Of a stretch of 64,000 nucleotides of DNA, positions 27,499 to 35,244 are shown in pieces. Under the pieces are notes generated by a model. That model was given only the letters and a program-made list of their open reading frames with translations. It was not told the origin of the DNA and made no database searches. Origin of the DNA: Kineococcus aurantiacus (GTDB lineage Bacteria; Actinomycetota; Actinomycetes; Actinomycetales; Kineococcaceae); contig NZ_JACCBB010000001.1 of NCBI RefSeq assembly GCF_013409345.1, forward strand, positions 3,100,001 through 3,164,000, read 5' to 3'. Position 1 is the first letter of the stretch. Each line of letters starts with the position of its first letter. The translations under genes and the position numbers were made by a program.

Positions 27499-28430
27499 CC
27501 GGCCCCGACGACTCCCACGCCCTGCGCGGTGTCCGCGCCGGGGAACTGGCGCCGCTGCCCACCCGGGCCCACCGCCAGCACCGCGCGTACTCGTGCACGA
27601 ACTGCGGGCACTGGCAGCGCTGGTTCGCCCACACCCCGCCGCCGTCGTGCCCGGTGTGCTCGGACGTCCGCAACGAACTGCCCGTGGACGGTTTCGCGTT
27701 CCTGCGCGAGACCGAGGTCGACGCCCTGGTGACGACGTCGTGGCGCGAGGCCGTCCCGGGGGTCACGGAGTTCTGGTGCGACCCCGTCGTGGGCCTGGGC
27801 TCGCACGGGTGGGTCCTGGAGACCGCCGACGGCCTGCTGGGTTTCGAGGCCGCGCCCTGGTACTCCGCGGACGCGCTGGCCGAGCTGCGCCGCCGCGGCG
27901 GGCTGCGCGTCCTGGCCTCCAGCCACGTCCACGGCTTCGGCGGGCTGTGGCAGCTGCAGGACGAGCTCGACCCGCCCGTCGTCTCGGTCGGGGTCCACGA
28001 CCTCACCTGGACCAAGGCGTTCCGCGTCACCTGGCCCGCCGACGACCGGACGGAACTGGCCCCCGGCATCACCCTGCACCGCACGGGCGGGCACTTCCCC
28101 GGGCACAGCGTCCTGCACGACGCCGACCGCGGGCTGTTCTTCTGCGGGGACTCCCTGAAGATCGACCTCGACGCCGACGGGAACGCCACGGCCCTCAGCG
28201 CCCACAAGGCGTTCCACGCGCAGATCCCGCTCTCGCGCGCCGAGCTGCGCAGCATGCGCGAGATCGTCGGCGCGCTGGAGTTCGACACCGTGTTCAGCCC
28301 GTTCGAGTTCGCCCGCGGCGTCACCACCCGCCACGTCGTCGCCCTGGTGGACCACATGCTCGCCAACCCGCCGTCGGCGGCACCCGTCCCGATGGACGTC
28401 CTCGCCGCGAAGGTCGGGGTGTTCGCGTGA
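27495..28430 (+). CDS. Zinc-ribbon + metallo-beta-lactamase-fold hydrolase
   Basis: 311 aa protein with an N-terminal rubredoxin-like zinc ribbon (Cys34-x2-Cys37 and Cys52-x2-Cys55 in SCTNCGHW and SCPVCSDV) fused to a metallo-beta-lactamase fold. Metal-site residues are SSHVHGFGGLW (His144, His146; the usual HxHxDH Asp-His is replaced by Gly-Phe), TGGHFPGHSVL (His200, His204) and FFCGDSL (Asp219). The altered first motif may mean one metal or a changed chemistry. Its place between the Gfo/Idh/MocA and YcaO genes suggests hydrolysis or a redox step in the same pathway. Confidence 0.82.
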   Translation: MTGPDDSHALRGVRAGELAPLPTRAHRQHRAYSCTNCGHWQRWFAHTPPPSCPVCSDVRNELPVDGFAFLRETEVDALVTTSWREAVPGVTEFWCDPVVGLGSHGWVLETADGLLGFEAAPWYSADALAELRRRGGLRVLASSHVHGFGGLWQLQDELDPPVVSVGVHDLTWTKAFRVTWPADDRTELAPGITLHRTGGHFPGHSVLHDADRGLFFCGDSLKIDLDADGNATALSAHKAFHAQIPLSRAELRSMREIVGALEFDTVFSPFEFARGVTTRHVVALVDHMLANPPSAAPVPMDVLAAKVGVFA

Positions 28431-29992
28431 GGACCACCCACCCCCTGACCGTCGACCACCCCGTGCAGGAGGGCGGCGACCACCGCGCCACCGACCGGTT
28501 CCGCGACGTCCTCGGCGAGCGCGACCGGTTCCAGTTCCCCACCTACCGCCTCGACACCGTCGGCGTGCCGTCCTGGTGGACGATCGCGGCGACCGGCACC
28601 GCCGGCGCGGCGGCCATCGGCCACGGCTACGGCGCCACCGACGCCGACGCCCGCCGCTCCAGCTGGGGCGAGTCCGCCGAGCTGGGGCTGCTGCGCCGGA
28701 AGGTCTCCACCCTGGAGCACCGCCGCGGCACCCGCGCCGACCTCGTCGCCGAGTTCGGCGCCGACGCCGTGCTGGACCCGCCCGCGGTGTGCCTGGACGC
28801 GGGCGCCGCCTACGCCCCCGACGCGCCGCTGAACTGGCTGCCGCTGCAGCGGTTCGGCACGGGGGAACGGGTCTGGGCCCCCGCCGACGTCGTGCTGCGC
28901 GACGCCGACGAGCTCCCCCCGGGGTTCATCGACGACCTGCCGCGCCTGGTGACCCGCCACGGCAACGGCCTCGGGGCCGGGGACAGCCTGGACCGGGCCG
29001 TGGCCCACGGCATCGGCGAGCTCCTCCAGCGCGACGGCAACGGCACCCGCTTCCGCGCCCTGGACACCGGCGTCGTCCTCGACCTCGGCCCCGGTGACGG
29101 GTACGTGCAGGACCCCGTGACGCGCGAGGCGCTGGCGAAGCTGCGCGCACAGGGGGTGCACGTCGTGCCCAAGCTCGCCAACGACTGGTCGGGGATCGTC
29201 AACGTCACCGTCGTCGGCGCCGACGAGCACCCCCTGCAACCGGTCATGGTGACCGCCGCCGGCGAGGCCGCCCACCCCGACCGCGAGGTGGCGCTGCGCA
29301 AGGCCGTCCTGGAGTTCGCCGCGGCACGCTCGCGCAAGGCGTTCACCCACGGCGACCTCGACGCCGTGCGGGCCATCAGCCCCGACGGGTACGTCGACCG
29401 CTACGCCGCCGACCCCTCCACCCAGGAGCAGCGCGCGCTGCGCGGGATGCTCGGCTGGCTCCAGCGCGACGCCGCGCAGCTGCGGGCGCTGCTCGAACCC
29501 GTCGTGCTGGCCGAGCGCAGCCGCCGGCGCTTCGACACCCTGCCCACGTGGGACGCCCCCGAGGGCGCCGACGAGCAGCAGGCGCTGGCCGCGCACCTCG
29601 TCGGGCTGCTGCGCGAGCGGGGTTTCGACGTCCTCGTCCTGGACTGCTCGCACGGGGACGTCGCCGTGGCCCGCGTCGTCGTGCCCGGCCTGGAGGTCGA
29701 GATCGTCAGCTACGGGCGCATCGGCGAGCGCGGCCTGAGCGACCTGCTGGAACGCGGCGACGGCCGCACCGGGCTGCACGGCATCGTCGGCCTGGGCGTC
29801 CCCGGCGCCGCGGGGGTCCCCGCCACCGCCGCCCCCGTCCACCTCACCGACGCCGCGCGCGAGCGCGTCGGCGGCCCGGCGTGGCTGGACCGCGCCGCGC
29901 TCGACCGGGTCCTGGGCGACCTGTACCCGCTGTACCGCGAACCGGCACTGCACGCGGCCGCCGTGGCCCGCGCGAAGGGATGGACCGCATGA
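28427..29992 (+). CDS. YcaO-family ATP-dependent enzyme
   Basis: 521 aa YcaO protein. The ATP/Mg site segments are SSWGESAELG (about residues 78-87), GNGLGAGDSLDRAVAHGIGE followed by LLQRD (179-203), and ALRKAVLEFAAARSRKAF (289-306). The C-terminal ARVVVPGLEVEIVSYGRIGE is another family hallmark. YcaO enzymes phosphorylate amide oxygens to make azolines, thioamides or amidines, mostly in peptides. This one lacks the C-terminal PxPxP tail of RiPP cyclodehydratases, and no E1-like/Ocin-ThiF partner, TfuA or SagB dehydrogenase is nearby. It may therefore act alone on a non-peptide amide. GTG start overlaps the MBL stop (GTGA). Confidence 0.88.
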   Translation: MRTTHPLTVDHPVQEGGDHRATDRFRDVLGERDRFQFPTYRLDTVGVPSWWTIAATGTAGAAAIGHGYGATDADARRSSWGESAELGLLRRKVSTLEHRRGTRADLVAEFGADAVLDPPAVCLDAGAAYAPDAPLNWLPLQRFGTGERVWAPADVVLRDADELPPGFIDDLPRLVTRHGNGLGAGDSLDRAVAHGIGELLQRDGNGTRFRALDTGVVLDLGPGDGYVQDPVTREALAKLRAQGVHVVPKLANDWSGIVNVTVVGADEHPLQPVMVTAAGEAAHPDREVALRKAVLEFAAARSRKAFTHGDLDAVRAISPDGYVDRYAADPSTQEQRALRGMLGWLQRDAAQLRALLEPVVLAERSRRRFDTLPTWDAPEGADEQQALAAHLVGLLRERGFDVLVLDCSHGDVAVARVVVPGLEVEIVSYGRIGERGLSDLLERGDGRTGLHGIVGLGVPGAAGVPATAAPVHLTDAARERVGGPAWLDRAALDRVLGDLYPLYREPALHAAAVARAKGWTA

Positions 29993-31296
29993 GGATCTGC
30001 TTCGTCAGCCGCCGCTACTGGCCGGCGGTCTCGGGCATGAGCGTCTACGCCGAGAAGCTGCTGGAGGGTCTCGTGGCCCGCGGCCACGACGTCGTGCTCG
30101 TCTCGCAGTTCCGCGGGGACCCCACCGGCAGCGCCGTCTACGGCGGGGGCCCGCCCCCGGCCGACCGCGTCCCCGCGGGGGTGCGCGCCGTGGGGCTGGA
30201 GGCGCTGGGGGAGCAGCGGGTCGCCGACGGCGCCCCCGCCGACTTCGACGCCGACATCGCCACGATGCGCGCCACCGTCGAGCGCCTGCACGCCGAGGAA
30301 CCCTTCGACCTGCTGCACGCCCAGTACGCCTGGCCCACCGGCATGGCGGTCCTGGAGGCGTCGGCGTCCCTGGGGCTGCCGTCGGTGGTCAGCGTCCAGG
30401 GCGGCGACGGGCACTGGGTCGGGCTGTGCTGCCCGGCGCACTCGGTGGGCATCCGCACCGTCCTCGACCACGCCGGGGCCGTCCTCATCGGCTCGCAGAC
30501 GTTCGCCGACGAGGTCGTCGAGCACCACGGCACCGACCCGGCCCGCTTCGACCTGGTCGGCGGGGCCACCGACACCACGGCCTTCACCCCCGCCGACGAC
30601 ACCGCCGTCGGCGCGCTGCCCGCGCAGGGCCCGGTGACGCTGCTGTTCCACGGCCGCGTGGACCGCCGCAAGGGCGTCCTGGACCTCCTGCACGCCCTGG
30701 CCGCGCTGCGCGCGGACGGCCGCGACGTGCGGCTGCTGGTCTCCGGCATCGGCCCCGACGTCACCGCCGTGGCCGACCTCGTCGCCGAGCTGGGCCTGGG
30801 CGCGGCCGTCGAGCAGCGCGGCTACGTCCCGTACACCGACGCCCCGGCGGTCTACCGCGACGGGCACGTGTTCGTCTCGCCCACCCAGTCGGAGGGTTTC
30901 TCCAACACCATCCTGGAGGCGATGGCGGCCGGCCTGCCGGTCGTGACGACCCGCACCGTGGGGGTCGTGGACTGCGTGCGCGACGGGGAGAACGGCCTGC
31001 TGCACGAGGTCGGGGACGTCGAGGGCCTCGCCGCGGCGCTGCGCCGCCTCCTGGACGACCCCGCCCTGGGCCCGAAGCTGGCCCAGCAGGCGCTGGCCGA
31101 GGTGCGCGACGTGTGGTCGTGGCCGGCCCTCACCGCGCGCGTGGAGGCCGTCTACGACCGCCTCGCCGGGACCACCCCGGACACCGCGTGGACGGCGCTG
31201 GACCCGGCGGAGCGGCCCACCAGCCGCGGGCGCGGGGTCGAGCCCGCGACCGCGGACGCCGACTGCCGGTTCCTGGCCACCCCGCACCTGCTGTGA
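29989..31296 (+). CDS. GT4 family glycosyltransferase (MshA/BshA-like architecture)
   Basis: 435 aa GT-B glycosyltransferase. The N-terminal glycine-rich loop is RRYWPAVSGMSVYAEKLLEG, the acceptor half contains LLHAQYAWPTGMAVLEA, and the donor half LFHGRVDRRKGVLDLLHAL. The E-x7-E motif is intact in SPTQSEGFSNTILEAMAAGL. ATG 29989 overlaps the YcaO stop (ATGA), and GAAGGGA lies 7 nt upstream. It is followed at once by a PIG-L deacetylase. This is the same pairing as in mycothiol (MshA/MshB) and bacillithiol (BshA/BshB) synthesis, suggesting transfer of GlcNAc that is then deacetylated. The acceptor is unknown. Confidence 0.87.
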   Translation: MRICFVSRRYWPAVSGMSVYAEKLLEGLVARGHDVVLVSQFRGDPTGSAVYGGGPPPADRVPAGVRAVGLEALGEQRVADGAPADFDADIATMRATVERLHAEEPFDLLHAQYAWPTGMAVLEASASLGLPSVVSVQGGDGHWVGLCCPAHSVGIRTVLDHAGAVLIGSQTFADEVVEHHGTDPARFDLVGGATDTTAFTPADDTAVGALPAQGPVTLLFHGRVDRRKGVLDLLHALAALRADGRDVRLLVSGIGPDVTAVADLVAELGLGAAVEQRGYVPYTDAPAVYRDGHVFVSPTQSEGFSNTILEAMAAGLPVVTTRTVGVVDCVRDGENGLLHEVGDVEGLAAALRRLLDDPALGPKLAQQALAEVRDVWSWPALTARVEAVYDRLAGTTPDTAWTALDPAERPTSRGRGVEPATADADCRFLATPHLL

Positions 31297-32024
31297 GCCC
31301 CACCCGGGTCCTGGCCGTCTCCCCGCACCTGGACGACGCGGCGTTCTCGGCGGGCGCCCTGCTGGCCGGCCTGGCCGCGGCGGGCGCGCAGGTGCACGTG
31401 GTGACGGTGTTCACCGCGACCGTGCCCGACCCGACGGGGTTCGCGCTGGCGTGCCAGACCGACAAGGGCCTGGGCCCGGAGGTGGACTACATGGCCGTGC
31501 GCCGCGCCGAGGACGCCGCCGCGATGGCGGCCCTGGGCACCACGGGCCACCACCTGCCCCTGGCCGAGGCCCCGCACCGCGGGTACGGCAGCGCCGCGGC
31601 CCTGTTCGGGCCCGTCGCGGCCGGCGACGAGGACGGCCCGGCCACCGTCGGGGCCGCCCTGGAGGGCTTCCTCGACGCGGACCGCCTCGGCGGCCCGGTG
31701 GACCTGCTGCTGGGCCCGCAGGGCCTGGGGGACCACGTCGACCACCGGCACGTGCGGGCCGCCGTCGACGCGCTCGCCGTGCGCCGGGGGCTGCCGCTGG
31801 CCCGGTGGGCCGACACCCCGTACGTGCTGCGCCCCGGGGCCCAGACCCCCACCGGCACCGCGCGCCGCGCCGAACCCGCGGAGCTGGACGCCAAGGTGGA
31901 GGCCTGCGCCGCCTACGCCACCCAGCTCGGCTTCCAGTTCGACGGGACCGCCGCGATGGCCCGGGCGCTGCGGGACTGCCCGGAGACCTTCGACGCCCCC
32001 GTGCCCGATCCCCGCAGTGCTTGA
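31293..32024 (+). CDS. PIG-L family N-deacetylase
   Basis: 243 aa zinc amidase of the LmbE/PIG-L family. VLAVSPHLDDAAFSAGALL provides the His12/Asp14/Asp15 metal-and-base motif, and GDHVDHRHV provides the late His (about 151). MshB, BshB and GlcNAc-PI deacetylase share this set. Predicted to remove the acetyl group from an N-acetylhexosamine added by the GT4 enzyme. GTG start overlaps the GT4 stop by 4 bp. The last codons and the TGA stop lie inside the left arm of the 32010-32095 repeat hairpin, so the repeat supplies the C-terminal residues Ser-Ala. Confidence 0.9.
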   Translation: MSPTRVLAVSPHLDDAAFSAGALLAGLAAAGAQVHVVTVFTATVPDPTGFALACQTDKGLGPEVDYMAVRRAEDAAAMAALGTTGHHLPLAEAPHRGYGSAAALFGPVAAGDEDGPATVGAALEGFLDADRLGGPVDLLLGPQGLGDHVDHRHVRAAVDALAVRRGLPLARWADTPYVLRPGAQTPTGTARRAEPAELDAKVEACAAYATQLGFQFDGTAAMARALRDCPETFDAPVPDPRSA

Positions 32025-32095
32025 TCACCGCAGTGCTCGATCACCGCGGGACCTCGCGGTGATCGAGCACTGCGGGGATCAAGCACTCTGCGGGG
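32010..32095. repeat. Long hairpin built from four copies of the AGTGCTTGATCACC repeat
   Basis: Two direct copies (one CTTGATC, one CTCGATC variant) are followed by two inverted copies, folding into a 21-bp inner stem (32028-32048 / 32055-32075, loop GGACCT) and an 11-bp outer stem (32016-32026 / 32077-32087). It starts inside the end of the PIG-L gene and would terminate the YcaO operon. Same family as 17744-17891 and 49500-49533. The rest of the gap to 32212 shows no gene. Confidence 0.9.
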
Positions 32096-32212
32096 CCCTC
32101 CCCGGCCCCCGGAGCGTGACGGTCCCGCCCGGGCCTGCGGCAGCCGGGTGAAACCTCGCCGCCGGGGCGCCGAACGGTCCAGCTCGCGCCCCCACCGGCC
32201 GAGCACCAAGAC

Positions 32213-33616
32213 GTGGAACCGTCCGCTGCGCCGTCGCCCGACGCGCAGTCCGCCCTGCGCGCCGACCTGCTCGACGCCGTCACGCACGGCCCCGCCGACC
32301 TGGACCGCGTGCTGGGGCTCGTCGTGGACCGGCTCGCCGGCCCCTGCGGCGTCCGCCGCGCGCGGCTGGTCCCCGCCCCGGCCCTCGTCGACCCCGACGC
32401 GGTGGTCGTCCCGCTGCGGGTGCTCGGCGAGCCGCTGGGCCTGCTGGAACTGACCCGCCGGCCCGCGACCGCCAGCCGGGCCGAACCGCGCCCCGACGTC
32501 CTGGCCGACCTCGCCCACCACGTCGCCGTCGTCGTCAAGGCCGAGGAGAACCGCCGCACCCGCCGGCTGGACGCCGACGTCACCGACGCCGTGCGGCGGC
32601 TGTTCGAGGAGGGCACCCGCGCCGCGTCCGTGCGCGAGGCCGCCGAGGTGCTGGCCCGCGTGACCGCCGACGTCCTGCGCGCCGAGCGCGTCGCCGTGCA
32701 CCTGTCCGCCGAGGACACCCGCATCCTCGACGTCCTCGACGTCGGCGTCCCCGCGGGCACCGCGGCGGCCCTGCGCGCCCAGCTCGTCGGCACCCGCGCC
32801 GCCGACTCCCCGGTGTGGCGGCACGCCGAGGACACCCGCGGGCCGGTCCTGGCCGACTGCGCCGCCGTCCAGCCCGGTCGCCCCGGCGGGTTCATCTCCA
32901 CCATGCAGCTGCGCTCCTACGCGGCCATGCCGCTGCTGTCGGCCCGCGGCCCGGTCGGCATGGTCGTGTGCGGCGACGTCACCCGCGCCCGCACCTGGAC
33001 CGAGCGGGACCGCCGGGTGGCCCGCCAGCTGGCCCTGCAGGGCGCCCTCGTCGTCGACAGCGCCCGCCTGCGCCAGGCCGAGCACGAGCACCTCGCGGAG
33101 CTGCAGCACCGCGCCGACCACGACGGCCTGACGGGCCTGCCCAACAGGGGCCGGCTGCTGGCGGCGCTCGCCGGGGCCCTGCCCGCCGCCCCCGGTGCCG
33201 GCGGGGCGCTGCTGCTCATCGACCTCGACGGCTTCAAGCAGGTCAACGACGGCTTCGGCCACCTCGTCGGCGACGAGCTGCTGCGCGCCGTCGCCCGCCG
33301 CCTGCGCCGGGTCCTGCGGCACGACGACGTCGCCGCCCGGCTGGGCGGGGACGAGTTCGCCGTGTTCGCGGCGGAGGCGTCCGCGGCGGACGCCGGGGCG
33401 CTGGCGCGCCGGCTCGTGGAGGTCCTGAGCGCACCGGTCGCGGTCGAGGACGTCACGGTGCGGGTGGGCGCGAGCATCGGGGTCGCGCTGCTGGCCGAGC
33501 ACGGCGACGACGTCCCGGGGCTGCTGCGGGAGGCCGACGCGCGGATGTACGAGGTCAAGCGCCGGGGGCGGACCGCGCGCGCCGACCGCCACCCGGAGCC
33601 CGCCGCGCGGGGCTGA
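32213..33616 (+). CDS. Diguanylate cyclase with N-terminal GAF-like sensor
   Basis: 467 aa soluble signalling protein. The first 130 residues form a degenerate GAF-like region, followed by a clearer GAF domain (about 135-285, VREAAEVLARVTADVLRAER to MVVCGDVTRARTW). A short coiled linker leads to the GGDEF domain, which starts DHDGLTGLPNRGRLL and has an intact LGGDEFAVF active site near residue 377. The inhibitory I-site RHDD lies exactly five residues before the GGDEF motif, so product feedback is expected. It makes c-di-GMP from two GTP in response to an unknown ligand. The EAL phosphodiesterase at 49531-51441 could be its counterpart. GTG start. Confidence 0.92.
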   Translation: MEPSAAPSPDAQSALRADLLDAVTHGPADLDRVLGLVVDRLAGPCGVRRARLVPAPALVDPDAVVVPLRVLGEPLGLLELTRRPATASRAEPRPDVLADLAHHVAVVVKAEENRRTRRLDADVTDAVRRLFEEGTRAASVREAAEVLARVTADVLRAERVAVHLSAEDTRILDVLDVGVPAGTAAALRAQLVGTRAADSPVWRHAEDTRGPVLADCAAVQPGRPGGFISTMQLRSYAAMPLLSARGPVGMVVCGDVTRARTWTERDRRVARQLALQGALVVDSARLRQAEHEHLAELQHRADHDGLTGLPNRGRLLAALAGALPAAPGAGGALLLIDLDGFKQVNDGFGHLVGDELLRAVARRLRRVLRHDDVAARLGGDEFAVFAAEASAADAGALARRLVEVLSAPVAVEDVTVRVGASIGVALLAEHGDDVPGLLREADARMYEVKRRGRTARADRHPEPAARG

Positions 33617-33699
33617 CCACCCACCGGTCGCCGTTCGCCGGCGAGCCCCCCGGGCGCGGCTGCTTCGAGACCGTCGCGGAGGAGGTGCTGCTGCCGGGG

Positions 33700-34206
33700 C
33701 TACCGCGGCCCCGCGGCGCGGGCCTGCTCGACCCCGGAGAGGGCCTCGCGCAGCTGCTGGATCCAGTCCTGCTGGTGCTGCCCGACCAGGCGCACGCACC
33801 AGGCCAGGGCCTCGGAGCGGGTCCGGGCGACGCCGGCGTCGACGAGGGTGTCGAGCACCTGGCGCTGCGGCTGCCGCAGGCGGGTCATGACGGGGGTGGC
33901 GAGGTTGGTGAACAGCTCCTCGGTCTGGCCGCACGCCGCGCCCCAGGCGACCTTGCGGCCGAACAGGGACTCGGCCTCGTCGGCGATGCGCATGCGCGCG
34001 GGGCGGGTCTCCTCGCGGAAGCGGGCGATGCGGCCCGCCTCGGCGCGGCGGGTGGCGGCGGTCCCGCCCTCGGTGCCGTCGGGGACGGCGAGCCGTCCCG
34101 TGACCACGATCTCCTCGCGGTCGACGGAGACCGCGGGGGCGGTCTCGAACCAGTCCTGCGGCAGCCGGCCGGACAGCCAGGCCGCGATGTCGGCGTCGTC
34201 GCTCAT
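33700..34206 (-). CDS. Conserved hypothetical protein
   Basis: 168 aa soluble protein not recognised as a named family. It begins MSDDADIAAWLSGRLPQDWF and contains VDREEIVVTGRLAVP followed by a basic helix rich in Arg (RRAEAGRIARFREETRPARM). The C-terminal LDTLVDAGVARTRSEALAWC resembles a ribbon-helix-helix or small DNA-binding helix pair but is not diagnostic. The ATG lies 6 nt after a good -10, so the mRNA is probably leaderless. Downstream of, and co-directional with, the LysR gene, but with its own promoter. Confidence 0.65.
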   Translation of the reverse strand: MSDDADIAAWLSGRLPQDWFETAPAVSVDREEIVVTGRLAVPDGTEGGTAATRRAEAGRIARFREETRPARMRIADEAESLFGRKVAWGAACGQTEELFTNLATPVMTRLRQPQRQVLDTLVDAGVARTRSEALAWCVRLVGQHQQDWIQQLREALSGVEQARAAGPR

Positions 34207-34241
34207 GCTTCGATTACACGATTACTCAGCAAGCGCGTCAA
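34207..34241 (-). promoter_or_regulatory. Leaderless promoter of the 34206 gene
   Basis: On the minus strand TTGACG (34241-34236) and TGTAAT (34218-34213) are separated by 17 bp. The -10 ends 6 nt before the ATG, so transcription should start at or next to the start codon. The -35 overlaps the stop codon of the lysR-type gene. Confidence 0.7.
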
Positions 34242-35194
34242 GGGGTGACCGCGGTGCCCGCCCCGTCGGGGCGCTCGGCCGCCACCCGGCGGAACTCCTC
34301 CAGCACCGCGGCCGTGGGGGCGTCCGCGCCCCGCCCGGCCCGCGTCGCCGCGTAGATCGACCGCGCCGGGGCCGGCCCGGCCAGCGGGACCACCCGCAAC
34401 CCGCCGGGCCGCAACGGGTGCGCCAGGCGCGGCACGAGGGCCACCCCCGCCCCGGCGGCCACGAGCGCCGCCAGCGCGTCGTACTCGGCCGCGTGGTGCC
34501 GGACGTCGGGGGCGAAACCCGCGGCCGCGCACGCGCCCAGCGTGATCTGCGCGCACGCGTCGTCGGTGGCCGACGCCACCCACTCCTCGTGGGCCAGCTC
34601 CGCCAGGTCCACCTCGGCGGCACCGGCCAGCGGGTGGTCGGCGGGCAGCAGCACGTCGAGCACGTCGGTCAGCAGGTCGACCCGGTCGTACCGGGCGTCG
34701 TCGCGGCGCGGGCCGCCCGGGTGGTCGACGGAGACGACGACGTCGAGCTCGCCCGCGTCCAGGCCCGCGACCGCGGCGACGGGCTCGCGCTCGCGGACCA
34801 GCAGCCGCAGGCCCGGCCGCTCGGCGCGCAGCCGCCGCAGCGCGGGGGCCACGACGGCGAAGACGGTGGTGGCCAGCGAGCCGATGCGGACCTCGCCCAC
34901 CAGCCCGGCGTCGAAGGCCAGCAGGTCGGCGCGGGCCTTCTCCAGCTGGGCGGCCACGGCGTCGGCGTGGGCGAGCAGGACCCGCGCCTGACCCGTCAGC
35001 CGCACGCCGCGCCCCTGGCGCTCCAGCAGCGGGACGTCGAGGTCGCGGGCGAGCCCGGCCAGCTGCTGGGAGACCGCCGACGGGGTCAGGTGCAGGGCGC
35101 CGGCCGTCGCGGCCACCGTGCCGCGGCGCTCCACCTCGCGCAGCAGGCGCAGCCGCCGCAGGTCGATCGTGAAGTCCTCGCTGTCGAGAGCCAT
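34238..35194 (-). CDS. LysR-family transcriptional regulator
   Basis: 318 aa regulator. The N-terminal winged HTH is LRRLRLLREVERRGTVAATA followed by GALHLTPSAVSQQLAGLARD. The effector domain starts at GEVRIGSLATTVFAVVAPAL and runs to the C-terminus (GVALVPRLAHPLRPGGLRVV). It is divergent from an EamA transporter gene with a 50-bp gap, the classic layout for a LysR protein controlling its neighbour; the target signal is unknown. A TAGACT -10-like hexamer ends 6 nt before the ATG. The gap contains the inverted repeat AGTC-N6-GACT (35201-35214), a possible binding site. Confidence 0.92.
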   Translation of the reverse strand: MALDSEDFTIDLRRLRLLREVERRGTVAATAGALHLTPSAVSQQLAGLARDLDVPLLERQGRGVRLTGQARVLLAHADAVAAQLEKARADLLAFDAGLVGEVRIGSLATTVFAVVAPALRRLRAERPGLRLLVREREPVAAVAGLDAGELDVVVSVDHPGGPRRDDARYDRVDLLTDVLDVLLPADHPLAGAAEVDLAELAHEEWVASATDDACAQITLGACAAAGFAPDVRHHAAEYDALAALVAAGAGVALVPRLAHPLRPGGLRVVPLAGPAPARSIYAATRAGRGADAPTAAVLEEFRRVAAERPDGAGTAVTP

Positions 35195-35244
35195 GAGGGA
35201 AGTCTAGATGGACTGAACGTTCGCGGGGGAGGAGCATCGGGGGC

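Noticed and set aside
28427-29992. YcaO locus as a standard TOMM RiPP cluster
   Set aside because: No ThiF/Ocin-like partner, SagB dehydrogenase, TfuA or convincing precursor peptide.
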